From positions 248,001 to 312,000 of the forward strand of contig NZ_JANHDH010000002.1 of the NCBI RefSeq assembly GCF_026616195.1: a stretch of DNA of 64,000 nucleotides, written 5' to 3'. This stretch comes from Haloarchaeobius amylolyticus. GTDB taxonomy: Archaea > Halobacteriota > Halobacteria > Halobacteriales > Natrialbaceae. Within the stretch, counting starts at the first letter, position 1; the number at the start of each line of letters is the position of its first letter. Made by a program: the position numbers and the translations under genes. The notes below the pieces were generated by a model that did no database searches, was not told where the DNA came from, and saw nothing but the letters and a program-made list of their open reading frames with translations. Of the stretch, positions 45,494 through 55,121 are shown piece by piece.

Positions 45494-46870
45494 TCACCGC
45501 CCGTCGCGGGCGAGCAGTCGGTACCCGACCGCACCCACCCCGAGGCCGCCGACGGCCGCCGCGCCACCGAGCACCGACGGCGGCAGGCGGCCACGCCCGG
45601 CCCGCCGGACCGCGCCGGTCCGGTCGTCGTCGACCGAGAGCACGTACTCGTGGACCTCGCCGGGGTCGATGGCGGCCCGGCGCGCGTCGTCGACGATGGC
45701 CGTCTCGTGGTCCGCCACGAGCGTCCGGAGTCCGTAGGTCGCCTCGTCGGTCCCGACGACCCGGATCCGGTAGTCGCCGGGGGCGACGCCGTACAGCGAC
45801 CGCATCCGGGCGTACTCGCCGCGCGAGCGGTCCATCTGCGGGCTCCGAAGTCGGTCGCCGGGCTCGCCGGCCGGGTCGACCACGGTGAGGACGACGTCGT
45901 CCGAGTCCACGAGCACGAGCCCGAGGGGCAACGCGCCCTCGCGGAGCGTCTCCGCCTCGACCGTGAGGTGGTCGAGCGGGGTCGCGCTGTCGCGGTCGGT
46001 CGCGCGCTCGATGCGGTCGTGCCGGTTGAACAGGACCTGCGTGTAGGTGGTGGTCCCCGACTCGTAGGGCTGCATCACCAGCCGGCCGTCCTCGCGCTCG
46101 AACTCGATGGTCGGTTCGACGTGCCGGTACGCCCAGGCCGGCCGGTTCGGGTCGTAGACCCGCATCGAGACGCCACCGTCGGTCTCCGTCACGTCGGAGA
46201 CGAGGACCTGGTGGGCGGAGAGCGACCCCGGCGTGAACACCATCACGGCGGCGCTGCCGAGTTCCCTGACCGACGCCGCGATGTCACGGACCACCGCCGT
46301 CGTGTCGATCCAGCCGGGGTAGACCATCGGCACCCGCCCGAGCCACACCCGGAGCCGCAGGAACTGCGACGCCTGCCGCCGGACGATGTCGTCGTAGACC
46401 GGTGTCTCGGGCGTGTCCACGGGGACGACCGGGCTCTCTATCTCGCTCGCCACCTCGCGGTCGACCGGTATCGTCCCGGCGTCCTCGAAGTACGACTGCG
46501 CGGCCAGCACCATCCCGTAACAGTGGCCGTTGGTCCCGGCACGCTGGGTCACCGCGGTCCGGAGCTGGGTCGCGATGGCCTCGACGAGCAGCGTCGAGGC
46601 GCTGATCGACTGCACCCCGAGGAGGGCCCGTGCGTGATTCCGCCAGCCCGTACGGACCCGCTCCGGCAGGTTCCCCCGCGGTTCGGTCGGGGGCGCCGCG
46701 AAGTACTGCGACTTCGTCCCCCAGTTCCGGAAGCCGAACCCGTGGGTCGCCGGGTCGAACCGGGTCGGGGGCGTCGTCGGGGTGGCGCGGGAGCGCCGGC
46801 CGAGGCTCGCCAGCCCCAGCAGCGTCGACGTCCCCCCGAGGACGGCCCGCCGGGAGAGATGCCGGTCCAT
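45494..46870 (-). CDS. Tat-exported candidate cysteine peptidase, C39/papain-like, with membrane anchor
   Basis: A 458-residue exported protein with a Tat signal (LSRRAVLGGTSTLLGLASLG). The catalytic trio is suggested by C117 in NGHCYGM, H220 in SAHQVLVSDV, and D240/N242 in VYDPNRP, in the order and spacing of papain-like/C39-like peptidases. The C-terminal 140 residues form a beta domain, and a hydrophobic segment (LGGAAAVGGLGVGAVGYRLL) followed by a charged end looks like an anchor. Substrate unknown. The assignment rests on the triad and fold only, since the family is not recognised. Confidence 0.6.
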   Translation of the reverse strand: MDRHLSRRAVLGGTSTLLGLASLGRRSRATPTTPPTRFDPATHGFGFRNWGTKSQYFAAPPTEPRGNLPERVRTGWRNHARALLGVQSISASTLLVEAIATQLRTAVTQRAGTNGHCYGMVLAAQSYFEDAGTIPVDREVASEIESPVVPVDTPETPVYDDIVRRQASQFLRLRVWLGRVPMVYPGWIDTTAVVRDIAASVRELGSAAVMVFTPGSLSAHQVLVSDVTETDGGVSMRVYDPNRPAWAYRHVEPTIEFEREDGRLVMQPYESGTTTYTQVLFNRHDRIERATDRDSATPLDHLTVEAETLREGALPLGLVLVDSDDVVLTVVDPAGEPGDRLRSPQMDRSRGEYARMRSLYGVAPGDYRIRVVGTDEATYGLRTLVADHETAIVDDARRAAIDPGEVHEYVLSVDDDRTGAVRRAGRGRLPPSVLGGAAAVGGLGVGAVGYRLLARDGR

Positions 46871-46963
46871 ACCTCCAGTTCAGGCGACCGCCACAAATCT
46901 GTTTCCTCGCCTGACTGTCCCGGTTCGTGGACGGTCCGGTCGGGGACGTGGGTCGGGGGCGGC

Positions 46964-48052
46964 CTACTCGCCGACCACCTGCTCGTCGCCGGCTCCCTCG
47001 TCCTCGGCCACCTGCCCGTCGCCGGACGCCTCTTCAGTCTCCAGCGACGGCGAGTCCCAGTACGCGTGGTCCTCGCGCACCCGGAAGCAGGCGGCGGCCT
47101 GCTCCCCGGCGTCGAAGAGGTCGGGGTCCTCCTGCGTGCACGCCTCCCGGGCGTACGGACAGCGCGTGTGGAACCGGCACCCCGAAGGCGGCTCGCGCGG
47201 GGACGGGACGCCCCCGTCGAGCACGTCGGCGCGGCGCCCGTTCTCCGCGACCTCGGCGCGCGGGACGCTCTCCAGCAGCGCCTCGGTGTAGGGGTGTTGC
47301 GGGTCGTCGAAGATGCGGTCGGTCGGCCCGACCTCCGCCAGTTCGCCGAGGTACATCACGGCGACGCGGTCGCAGATGTGCCGGACGACGCTCAGGTCGT
47401 GCGCGATGAGGAGGTACGTCAGGTCGAACTCGTCCTGCAGGTCGTCGAGCAGGTTCAGTATCTGGGCCTGCACCGAGACGTCCAGCGCGGACACCGGTTC
47501 GTCCAGCACGACGAAGTCCGGTTCGACGGCGAGGGCGCGGGCGATGCCGATGCGCTGGCGCTGCCCGCCAGAGAACTCGTTGGGGTACCGTTCGTACTGG
47601 TCGGCCGACATCCCGACGCGTTCGAGCAGCTCGCGGGCGCGCTCCTCGCGCTCCTCGTCGGTGCCGATGGAGTGCACGTCCAGCGGCTCGCGGATCATCT
47701 GCCCGGCGGTCATCCGCGGGTTCAGGCTCGAGTAGGGGTCCTGGAAGACGATGCCGGTCCGCCGCCGGAACCGGGTGAGGTCGTCGCCGCCGAGGTCGTA
47801 GACGCTGTCGTCGTCGAAGACCACGTCGCCGTCTGTCGGCTCACGCAGTTTGAGTAGCGTCTCGCCGGTGGTGGACTTCCCACAGCCGGACTCGCCGACG
47901 AGGCCGAGCGTCTCGCCCTCGGCCACGTCGAAACTGATGCCGTCGACGGCCTGCACGGCCGTCGGGTCGCGGCCAAGCAGCCGGTCGACGAGGCTGTCCT
48001 GGTCGTAGTAGTACTTCTCCAGTTCCTGGACGGAGACGAGTGTGTCGCTCAT
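46964..48052 (-). CDS. dppF: Dipeptide/oligopeptide ABC ATPase, DppF-type
   Basis: A 362-residue ATPase. Walker A is [15 protein letters not shown], the signature [16 protein letters not shown] and Walker [14 protein letters not shown]. The C-terminal oligopeptide-type extension with Cys residues ([14 protein letters not shown]) may bind an Fe-S cluster in this family. The acidic tail is a haloarchaeal trait. It is the last gene of the operon, and its ATG overlaps the stop of dppD as ATGA. Confidence 0.93.
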   Translation of the reverse strand: MSDTLVSVQELEKYYYDQDSLVDRLLGRDPTAVQAVDGISFDVAEGETLGLVGESGCGKSTTGETLLKLREPTDGDVVFDDDSVYDLGGDDLTRFRRRTGIVFQDPYSSLNPRMTAGQMIREPLDVHSIGTDEEREERARELLERVGMSADQYERYPNEFSGGQRQRIGIARALAVEPDFVVLDEPVSALDVSVQAQILNLLDDLQDEFDLTYLLIAHDLSVVRHICDRVAVMYLGELAEVGPTDRIFDDPQHPYTEALLESVPRAEVAENGRRADVLDGGVPSPREPPSGCRFHTRCPYAREACTQEDPDLFDAGEQAAACFRVREDHAYWDSPSLETEEASGDGQVAEDEGAGDEQVVGE

Positions 48053-49218
48053 GCTTCCTCCTCGAAGTGATCGTCGGGTAGTGCGCGCGATTCGTCGTAG
48101 TCCATCTCGGCGAGCACGCAGCGCGCCGCGTGCTCCTCGCCGACCTCGTACTCCGGCGGCTTCTCCAGGCAGTCCTCCATCGCCTTCGGGCAGCGGTCGG
48201 CGAAGTAACACCGGTCGCCCATCTCCTCGTCGATGAGGCTCGGGACGTTCCCCTCGATGGGCTGGAGCCGCGGCTCGGGGTCCTCGAGGTCGGGAACGGA
48301 GCCGAGCAGCCCCTCGGTGTAGGGGTGGACGTGGTCCTGGAAGACGTCCTCCAGGGTACCGCGCTCGGCGATCTCGCCGGCGTACATCACGCCGACGCGG
48401 TCGCACATCCGGGCGATGACGCCCAGGTTGTGCGTGATGAGCAGGATGCTCATGTCGGTCTCCGATTGCAGGTCGTCGAGCAGGTTCAGTATCTGGGCCT
48501 GGATGGTCACGTCCAGCGCCGTGGTCGGTTCGTCCGCGATGAGCAGGTCGGGTTCGCCGGCGAGTGCCTGGGCGATCATCGCCCGCTGGAGCATCCCCCC
48601 GGAGAACTCGTGGGGGTACTCCTCGGCGCGCGCCGCCGGGTCCGGGATGCCCACCTGGTCGAGCAGCTCGATGGCCTCGTCCCAGGAGTCGTCGGAGACG
48701 TAGCCCCGGTCGGGGACGACGCTGTCGAGGACGATGTTCCCGAGGCTGTACTCGCGGGTCCGCGAGTCGGTCGACCGCGGGTTCGAACTGGCCCGGCGCT
48801 GCACCTCGACGGCCTCGCCGATCTGCTCGCCGACGGTGACCGCCGGGTCGAAACTCGACAGCGGGTCCTGGAAGATGGTCGCGAAGTTCGGGCCGCGCAG
48901 CGAGCGCCGGGCGTCCTCGGGGAGCGCGAGGACGTCCACGAAGTCGCCGTCGACCGCCGCGGGCTGGTCCCCGGCGGTGCGCTCGGCGAGCGATCCGTTC
49001 CGGTACCATATCTCCCCGTCCGTGATGCGCCCGGGCGACTCGACGAGGTCGATGAGCGACAGCGCGGTGACGGACTTGCCCGAGCCGGACTCGCCGACGA
49101 CACCGAACACCTCGCCGTCGCGGACCGTGAAGTCGACCGACTCGACCGCGTTCACCTGCCCCTCCTCGGTGAAGAAGCGGGTGGAGAGGTCGCGGACGCG
49201 GATGAGGTCCCGCGTCAT
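48049..49218 (-). CDS. dppD: Dipeptide/oligopeptide ABC ATPase, DppD-type
   Basis: A 389-residue ATPase. Walker A is GVVGESGSGKSVTALS, the signature EFSGGMLQRAMIAQAL and Walker B DLLIADEPTTALDV. The C-terminal Cys-containing extension (CYFADRCPKAMEDC) is present. It overlaps dppC by one base (TGATG) and dppF by four. Confidence 0.93.
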   Translation of the reverse strand: MTRDLIRVRDLSTRFFTEEGQVNAVESVDFTVRDGEVFGVVGESGSGKSVTALSLIDLVESPGRITDGEIWYRNGSLAERTAGDQPAAVDGDFVDVLALPEDARRSLRGPNFATIFQDPLSSFDPAVTVGEQIGEAVEVQRRASSNPRSTDSRTREYSLGNIVLDSVVPDRGYVSDDSWDEAIELLDQVGIPDPAARAEEYPHEFSGGMLQRAMIAQALAGEPDLLIADEPTTALDVTIQAQILNLLDDLQSETDMSILLITHNLGVIARMCDRVGVMYAGEIAERGTLEDVFQDHVHPYTEGLLGSVPDLEDPEPRLQPIEGNVPSLIDEEMGDRCYFADRCPKAMEDCLEKPPEYEVGEEHAARCVLAEMDYDESRALPDDHFEEEA

Positions 49219-50234
49219 CAGAGACCACCCTCCCCTTCGATGCCGGGGTCCAGTGCGTCACGCAGCCAGTCGCCGATGAGGTTCACGCCGATGACCGTCA
49301 CCACGATCGCCAGACCGGGGAACGTGGCCACCCACCAGGCGTTCGCGAGGTGTTGCTGGCCCTGGTTGATGTCGAACCCCCACGACAGGGTCGTCCCGGA
49401 GAACCCGAGGTACGCCAGGGAACTCTCCAGCAGGATGATGGCCGCGACCTGGATGGTCGCCAGCACGAGGATGGGCGTGATGGCGTTGGGCAGGACGTGC
49501 CGGCCGATGATGCGCAGGTCGCTCGCGCCGATGCTCCGGGCGGACTTGACGTACTCGCTCTCGGAGACGGAGAGCGCTTCGCCGCGGGCGACCCGGGCGA
49601 GCCACACCCAGTTCACGAGGCCGACCACGAGCACGACGGTCCCGGGGAGGACGAAGTGCGATGGCATGTTCCCCGGCGCCAGCCCCAGCGCGACCCAGGG
49701 GTCGGGAATCTGGACCGAGGCCCGGCCGAACAGCCCGACGAGCGCGATGGCGAGCACCAGCGACGGGAACGCGAGCATGATGTCGGCGGCCCGCATCAGG
49801 GTGTCGTCGACCTTCCCGCCGTAGTAGCCGGCGGCGAGGCCGACGGGGACGCCGACGACGGCCGCGACGCCGGTCCCGAGCAGGCCGACGAGGACCGACG
49901 TCCGGGCCCCGTAGACGATACGTGAGAACATCCCGCGGCCGAGGGGGCCGGTCCCGAGCGGGTACTCCCAGGTCGCACTCACCTTCCGCGTCTCGGTGAC
50001 GGTCTGGACCGACCCGTTGACCAGCTCCGTCGAGGACGACGTGACGACCTTGCTGAAGCCGAGCGGCGGGAGCAGTTTCTGGCCGAGGTGCTGTGCTCGC
50101 GGGTTGTTCGGCGCGATGAAGGGGGCGAACACCGCGACCGCGATGACGAGCACGAACAGCACGATGCCGAGTTTCGCGAGCCCGTTCCGGCGGAGTTCCT
50201 TCTTGAGGTTCCGGCGCGTTCGTGGCGATATCAT
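49218..50234 (-). CDS. dppC: Dipeptide/oligopeptide ABC permease, DppC-type
   Basis: A 338-residue permease with an N-terminal OppC-type region, six membrane helices and the EAA loop (GEALSVSESEYVKSARSIGA). The order dppA-B-C-D-F with overlaps of 1-4 bases shows one transcription unit. Confidence 0.94.
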   Translation of the reverse strand: MISPRTRRNLKKELRRNGLAKLGIVLFVLVIAVAVFAPFIAPNNPRAQHLGQKLLPPLGFSKVVTSSSTELVNGSVQTVTETRKVSATWEYPLGTGPLGRGMFSRIVYGARTSVLVGLLGTGVAAVVGVPVGLAAGYYGGKVDDTLMRAADIMLAFPSLVLAIALVGLFGRASVQIPDPWVALGLAPGNMPSHFVLPGTVVLVVGLVNWVWLARVARGEALSVSESEYVKSARSIGASDLRIIGRHVLPNAITPILVLATIQVAAIILLESSLAYLGFSGTTLSWGFDINQGQQHLANAWWVATFPGLAIVVTVIGVNLIGDWLRDALDPGIEGEGGL

Positions 50235-51235
50235 TCGGCTCTCACCTCGGGGTTCAGGTAGGCGTAGAGGGCGTCGACGGCGGTGTTCACGGCGACGAAG
50301 CCGACGCAGATGACGATGAGGCTGCCCTGGATGAGCATCCAGTCGCGGGCGTTGATGGCGTTGATGAGCATGCTACCGAGCCCGTGCCAGGCGAAGACCC
50401 GTTCCGTGATGACCGCGCCGCCGATGAGGGTGCCCAGTTGCAGGCCGAGCACCGTGATGATGGGGATGAGCGTGTTCTTCAGCGCGTGGCGGTACCGCAC
50501 GAGCGACTCGGGGATGCCCTTCGCCCGGAGCGCCCGGACGTAGCTCTGGCCCATCTCGTCGAGCATCCCGCTCCGGGTGAGCCGGGTGACGAGGGCGGTG
50601 AAGTACGTCCCCAGCGTGATGGCCGGGAGCGCGATGTGCTTCAGCCAGGTGACCATCCAGTCCGGGTCGCCCTGGAGCAGGTGGCTCACGGCGTCGACGA
50701 ACAGCACCGTCTGGCCCTGCATGTGGCCGACCCCGCTGGTCGGGAAGACGTTGAACTGGACCGCCAGCACCAGCACGAGCATGATACCGAGCCAGAAGTT
50801 CGGCGTGCTGATGCCGAGCAGGGAGAACGTCGTCGCGCCGTAGTCCTCCGGTTCGTGGCGGTGGGTCGCGCTGATGACGCCGAGGGGGATCGAGAGCACG
50901 ACCGCGACGACCGTCGAGGCGACCGCCAGCTCGATGCTCCGGGGGAGCCGCGCGAAGACGCGTTCGGAGACGCTCACGCCGGCCTTGTACGACCGGCCCA
51001 TGTCGCCGTGGAGCAGCCCCCAGAGGTAGTCCAGGTACTGGACGTACAGGGGCCTGTCGAGCCCGAGTTCGCGGGCGATTTCCTGGCGCAAGGCCTGCCC
51101 GGCGTCGAGGGGCGCGATGTAGGTGATGGGGCTGCCCGGTGTCACGAACCGGAGCAGGAACACCACCGTGATGACGCCCCAGACGACGAGGACGGCCTGC
51201 CCCAGCCGCTTCAGGATGAACCTGCCGTAGCTCAT
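50231..51235 (-). CDS. dppB: Dipeptide/oligopeptide ABC permease, DppB-type
   Basis: A 334-residue permease. It has the DppB landmarks LGLDRPLYVQYLDYLWGLLH (residues about 55-75), then five or more membrane helices and the EAA loop MGQSYVRALRAKGIPESLV. It overlaps dppC by 4 bases and follows dppA by 6. Confidence 0.94.
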   Translation of the reverse strand: MSYGRFILKRLGQAVLVVWGVITVVFLLRFVTPGSPITYIAPLDAGQALRQEIARELGLDRPLYVQYLDYLWGLLHGDMGRSYKAGVSVSERVFARLPRSIELAVASTVVAVVLSIPLGVISATHRHEPEDYGATTFSLLGISTPNFWLGIMLVLVLAVQFNVFPTSGVGHMQGQTVLFVDAVSHLLQGDPDWMVTWLKHIALPAITLGTYFTALVTRLTRSGMLDEMGQSYVRALRAKGIPESLVRYRHALKNTLIPIITVLGLQLGTLIGGAVITERVFAWHGLGSMLINAINARDWMLIQGSLIVICVGFVAVNTAVDALYAYLNPEVRAE

Positions 51236-51241
51236 GCCTGG

Positions 51242-52885
51242 TCACTGGGCCGGCTCGATGGCGTAGGCGTGGATACGTTCGTCGACGCGGGGCTTCCACG
51301 AGATGTCCGACGAGACGCCGTAGACGCTGTACTGGCGGTTCAGGAAGATCCACGGCGCCTGCTCGTGACAGTGCGTGTTCGCCTGCTGGAGCAGGTCACT
51401 CCGTTTCTGCTTCTCCGCGGTGCTGTTCGCCTTCTGCAGCAGGCTGTCGAGCTCGTCGTTCTTGTAGGAGGTGAGCACCCCGTCGCTGGACAGGGTCGGG
51501 TTGATGGTCTGGCTCGCGTCGAACGTCGCGTTGCCCCAGCCGATGAGGTAGAACTTCGGGCTGGTCTCCAGGTTCCCGTCGGTCAGCTGCTTGGCCAGCG
51601 CGTTGAAGTCGCGCTGCTTGACGCCACAGGAGACGTTGGGGAGGTTGTCGATCATGTTCGCGACCGCCTGGGCGATCTGGACGTCCTTCAGGTAGCGCCC
51701 GACCGGCGTGTGCAACTGGATGCTGGCGCCGGCGTGGCCGCTCTCCTCGACCAGTTTCTCGGCCTTCTTCGGGTCGTGCTCGTACGGGCTCAGCCCGTCG
51801 TCGTAGCCGAAGAACGGCTTCAGCGTCGGCTGGCCGGTCTGGCTCCCGAAGCCAGAGAGCACGTCCTTCACGATGCTCTCCAGGTCGATGGAGTAGTTCA
51901 TCGCGCGCCGGAACTTCGGCGAGGAGAACGGCTCGACGTCCGAGCGCATCGCGTTGTAGAGGACGCGCGTCGACCCGACCGCCTCGACGCCCGCCTTCTT
52001 CTCGTTCTTCACCCGGGGCACCGCCTGCGGCGGCACGTTGACCGTGATGTCCGTCTCGCCGGCGACGAGCTGGTTCACGCGGACGCTGGCCTTCTTCGCC
52101 GCGTCGAACGTGAGCTTCGTGACCGCGGCCGGCTCCTTCCAGTAGTCCTCGTACCGCTCGAAGACGATGCGCGAGCCGGGTTTGTACGTCGTCAGCTCGA
52201 ACGGCCCGGTGCCGTTCATGTTCTTCGCGATGTAGCTCTTCTCGTGCTCTTTCACCCACTGCTTCTCCACGATGTCGCAGTAGATGGCGAACTCGGCGAA
52301 GACGATGGGGTTGAGCCCGTCGGACGTGACGTCGACGGCGCGCTCCCCGTCGACGGCCTCCGCCCCGGTCACGCCGGCGAGCTGGCCGGACTGCGGACTG
52401 ACGAACCCCGTGTCCTTCTCGACGATGCGGTTGATGGAGTACGCGACGTCCTCGGGGGTCAGCTCGTTCCCCGTCTTCTGGAAGGTCGGTCCGTCGCGGA
52501 TGTGAAAGCGCACCCGCCCTTTCTCCTTGCGCTCCCACTCCTTCGCGAGGTTCGCCTCGATCTTCCCCTCGCGGGTCCGCCGGAGGAGCCCCTCGTAGCA
52601 CTGGAGCATCACGATGTCGTTCGGGATGGCCCGGTGGTCGTGGGGGTCGAGCGTCCCGGGCATGTTCCCCTGCGTGATGGTCACCGGGAAGTCCTCGGGG
52701 AGTTCCTTCCCCTTATCACCACCCGACGTCGTCGAGGTCCCTGTCGATTCACCCTGGTCGGTCTGCGTGTCGGTTCCGCCGCCGTTTCCACCCAGACAGC
52801 CGGCAACCGTCGTGGTCACAGCTGCACCGCCTGCAGCCTTCAGGAACGATCGCCGACCGTAGCGTTCGCTCTCGGAAGACGCCAT
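51242..52885 (-). CDS. dppA: Dipeptide/oligopeptide-binding lipoprotein, DppA-type
   Basis: A 547-residue extracellular solute-binding protein of family 5. The Tat signal GRRSFLKAAGGAAVTTTVAG ends at a lipobox Cys, then a Gly/Thr linker. Family 5 features include GTLDPHDHRAIPNDIVMLQC and LTPEDVAYSINRI. It is the first gene of the operon with a gap of 366 bases upstream. Substrates could be peptides, but nickel, sugars and other compounds are also carried by this family. Confidence 0.93.
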   Translation of the reverse strand: MASSESERYGRRSFLKAAGGAAVTTTVAGCLGGNGGGTDTQTDQGESTGTSTTSGGDKGKELPEDFPVTITQGNMPGTLDPHDHRAIPNDIVMLQCYEGLLRRTREGKIEANLAKEWERKEKGRVRFHIRDGPTFQKTGNELTPEDVAYSINRIVEKDTGFVSPQSGQLAGVTGAEAVDGERAVDVTSDGLNPIVFAEFAIYCDIVEKQWVKEHEKSYIAKNMNGTGPFELTTYKPGSRIVFERYEDYWKEPAAVTKLTFDAAKKASVRVNQLVAGETDITVNVPPQAVPRVKNEKKAGVEAVGSTRVLYNAMRSDVEPFSSPKFRRAMNYSIDLESIVKDVLSGFGSQTGQPTLKPFFGYDDGLSPYEHDPKKAEKLVEESGHAGASIQLHTPVGRYLKDVQIAQAVANMIDNLPNVSCGVKQRDFNALAKQLTDGNLETSPKFYLIGWGNATFDASQTINPTLSSDGVLTSYKNDELDSLLQKANSTAEKQKRSDLLQQANTHCHEQAPWIFLNRQYSVYGVSSDISWKPRVDERIHAYAIEPAQ

Positions 52886-53251
52886 GCCTCTGCGTTACGA
52901 CGTGACGAAGTTGCATCATTTGCCAAGATGGTTTGGACAGGGGTGCGTTTCAGTGGGTTTTCAGGAGCTGAGAACGCGATTCATTACTGGTACCGCATCA
53001 ATCATGAATGAATCTATTCTATCATTTCTCCGCTGGGACACCGCGTGCAGACCGTCCTCGCATCTCGTTCCCATCCCGTCGAGGACGAACACGACACCGG
53101 TTCGTCGCCACCGGCCCGATACCCGGCGACCGCGACCTCGGCCGGACACCGTCGCCTGTGACTGCGCCGTGCCCGTGACTGGGCGTGACCCGTGCCAACC
53201 CTACACACGTACCCCTGCAAATGTTGCCGCCACGCCGCCAATACGGGGGCA
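52886..53251. other. Divergent intergenic region between dppA and the methyltransferase gene
   Basis: No gene is supported. It contains AT-rich stretches, an inverted repeat at 52978-53014 and CAAATGATG at about -30 to dppA on the minus strand. The region probably holds promoters of both divergent genes. Confidence 0.55.
52978..53014. promoter_or_regulatory. Inverted repeat upstream of the dpp operon
   Basis: The arms GATTCATT (52978-52985) and AATGAATC (53007-53014) are perfectly complementary, 21 bases apart, in an AT-rich patch 93-129 bases upstream of the dppA start. It may be a regulator site or a promoter for an unknown transcript. Confidence 0.4.
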
Positions 53252-54085
53252 ATGTCACTCGGCTCCCGCCTCACAGGTGCCTACCAGCGACACGGCGCCA
53301 CCGACCTCGCCCGGGTGAGTCTCGACGCCGTGCGATACCGGCTCATCGACCAGTACTGGGCCCTCCGCGGGGCCCGCCCCGTCACCGTCGACGGCGTCTC
53401 GGCCGGGTTCAGGACACGGACCGTCGGCGAGAGCCGGATGGTCAGGAACCTCCCCGACATGGAGTCGGTGATGCTCGAGGACCTCCTCGACGAACTCCGC
53501 CCCGACGACGTGTTCTTCGACGTCGGCGGCCACATGGGGCTGTTCGCCTGTCTCGCGGCGGAACAGACGCCCCGCGGGCACGTCGTCGCGTTCGAACCCT
53601 ACCCGCCGATGCGGGAGTTGCTCGAGCTGAACGTCGAGCACAACGACGCCGACGTCGCCGTCTTCGACGTGGCGCTGTCGAACGAGGCCGGACAGGCGAC
53701 CCTCGACAACCCGTTCAAGCATCGCTCGGAGTGGAGCGGGACGGCCTCGCTCGACCCGCAGTGCGAATCCGGTGTCGAGATAGAGACCGCGGTCGGCGAC
53801 GACCTGGTCGAGCAGGGCGTGGTCGACCCGCCCTCGGTCGTCAAGATCGACGTCGAGGGCGCCGAGGGCGTCGTCATCGACGGGCTCTCCGAGACGCTCT
53901 CCCGTCCCGAATGTCGGGTGGTGTACTGCGAGGTCCACGAACCGACCGACACCCGTCGCTCGACCGTGGACTACGGCCGCGAGCCCGACGAGGTGGTCGA
54001 CACGCTCGCCGACCTCGGCTTCGAGGTGCGGGTCCTCGCCGACCGCGGCCACGACCGCCACGTCAAGGCGGTCCGGCAGGAGTAG
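53252..54085 (+). CDS. FkbM-family SAM methyltransferase
   Basis: A 277-residue methyltransferase. The SAM motif is DVFFDVGGHMGLFACLA and the family's second motif is VVKIDVEGAEGVVIDGL. FkbM proteins O-methylate sugars or secondary metabolites. The start MSLGSRLTGAYQ (53252) was taken because the 20 residues before it look like non-coding sequence. No glycosylation or polyketide genes lie nearby, so the substrate is open. Confidence 0.87.
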   Translation: MSLGSRLTGAYQRHGATDLARVSLDAVRYRLIDQYWALRGARPVTVDGVSAGFRTRTVGESRMVRNLPDMESVMLEDLLDELRPDDVFFDVGGHMGLFACLAAEQTPRGHVVAFEPYPPMRELLELNVEHNDADVAVFDVALSNEAGQATLDNPFKHRSEWSGTASLDPQCESGVEIETAVGDDLVEQGVVDPPSVVKIDVEGAEGVVIDGLSETLSRPECRVVYCEVHEPTDTRRSTVDYGREPDEVVDTLADLGFEVRVLADRGHDRHVKAVRQE

Positions 54086-54097
54086 GACCGGCCCGGG

Positions 54098-54853
54098 TCA
54101 GTCGTCGTCGCCGTCGCCCTCACCGACCGCGTCCGACTCCCACCCCTCGGCGTACACGCGCTCGTCCGGGGCGCCGAGGTCGTGGAGCGTCTCGCGCGTC
54201 TCGACCACCATCTCGGGGACGCCACAGACGTAGTGGTCGCGGTCGTCGACCGCGTCGAACAGGTCTCCGAGGTGGTCCTGCACGTGGCCGATGCGCCCGT
54301 TCCACGACGGCTCGCTCTCGGAGAGCACGAACGTCAGGTCGAGGTTCGCGTGCTCGCTGGCCAGCCCTTCCAGCGTCTCGCGGAACATGACGTGCTCGCG
54401 GTCCCGCGCCCCGTGGACGAAGTGGACGTGGCCCTCGCCGCGGTCGAGGTAGTCCCGGAGCATCGCCAGCATCGGGGTGATGCCAGTCCCGGTGGAGACG
54501 AACGCCACGTCGTTCCCGTACTCGCGCACGTGGAGGTCGCCCTCGGGCTCCCCGAGCGTCACCTCGTCGCCGACGCGGCGCTGGTGCATGTACGCCGAGG
54601 CGAGGCCGTCCTGGTACTGCTTGATGGCCAGCGTCAGCTCCCCGGTGCCGGGCAGGTTCGTCGGCGTGTAGGGCCGGACGACCTCCTCGCCGGGCTCGAC
54701 GTCGCCCTCGGTCCCCTCGCCGTCGAAGGTGAACTGGACCGTGACGTGCTGGCCCGGGTCGTGGTCGAACTCGTGGTCGTCGACCCGGAGCCGGAACTGC
54801 TTCACGTCCGGTGTCTGCTGGTGGACCGCGACGACTTCGGCACTGTAGGTCAT
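54098..54853 (-). CDS. FAD/NAD(P)-binding oxidoreductase (ferredoxin reductase-like)
   Basis: A 251-residue flavoprotein of the ferredoxin-NADP reductase fold. FAD motif RPYTPTNLP and NAD(P) motif VSTGTGITPMLAMLRD are clear, and the C-terminal VCGVPEMVVETRETL is typical. There is no ferredoxin domain, so it should pass electrons to or from an unknown partner. It is convergent with the methyltransferase gene. Confidence 0.9.
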   Translation of the reverse strand: MTYSAEVVAVHQQTPDVKQFRLRVDDHEFDHDPGQHVTVQFTFDGEGTEGDVEPGEEVVRPYTPTNLPGTGELTLAIKQYQDGLASAYMHQRRVGDEVTLGEPEGDLHVREYGNDVAFVSTGTGITPMLAMLRDYLDRGEGHVHFVHGARDREHVMFRETLEGLASEHANLDLTFVLSESEPSWNGRIGHVQDHLGDLFDAVDDRDHYVCGVPEMVVETRETLHDLGAPDERVYAEGWESDAVGEGDGDDD

Positions 54854-54905
54854 GTCCGAGAGTCCGGCCCGGCGGCGGGAAAAGGACCGACCTACCGCCC
54901 CTAGG

Positions 54906-55022
54906 CTACTCGATGCGGTCGTACACCGTGTGCCCGCAGTCCCGGCACTCCCGCGGCTCGCGCCAGTACGTCTTCCCGCAGCGTGCACACCGCCAGTTCC
55001 TGAAGCGGTCGAGGAGTCCCAT
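54906..55022 (-). CDS. 38-residue zinc-ribbon protein
   Basis: A short gene, read as ATG at 55022 to TAG at 54906. It encodes MGLLDRFRNWRCARCGKTYW, then REPRECRDCGHTVYDRIE. Two CxxC pairs (residues 12-15 and 26-29) form a rubredoxin/zinc-ribbon-like knuckle. The frame uses GC-rich, haloarchaeal-type codons and has an intact start and stop. It lies 52 bases upstream of the reductase gene on the same strand, so both may share a transcript. Similar tiny ribbons are common in haloarchaea. Confidence 0.72.
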   Translation of the reverse strand: MGLLDRFRNWRCARCGKTYWREPRECRDCGHTVYDRIE

Positions 55023-55121
55023 GCGTGGGCATCGGGCCCCGGCAGGCAAAGGCCCTCGGTGCGGTCGCCGGCCACGTGTCGAATCCCCGCCGTATTTACT
55101 GACGGCTTCCGGAGGCCCGGT

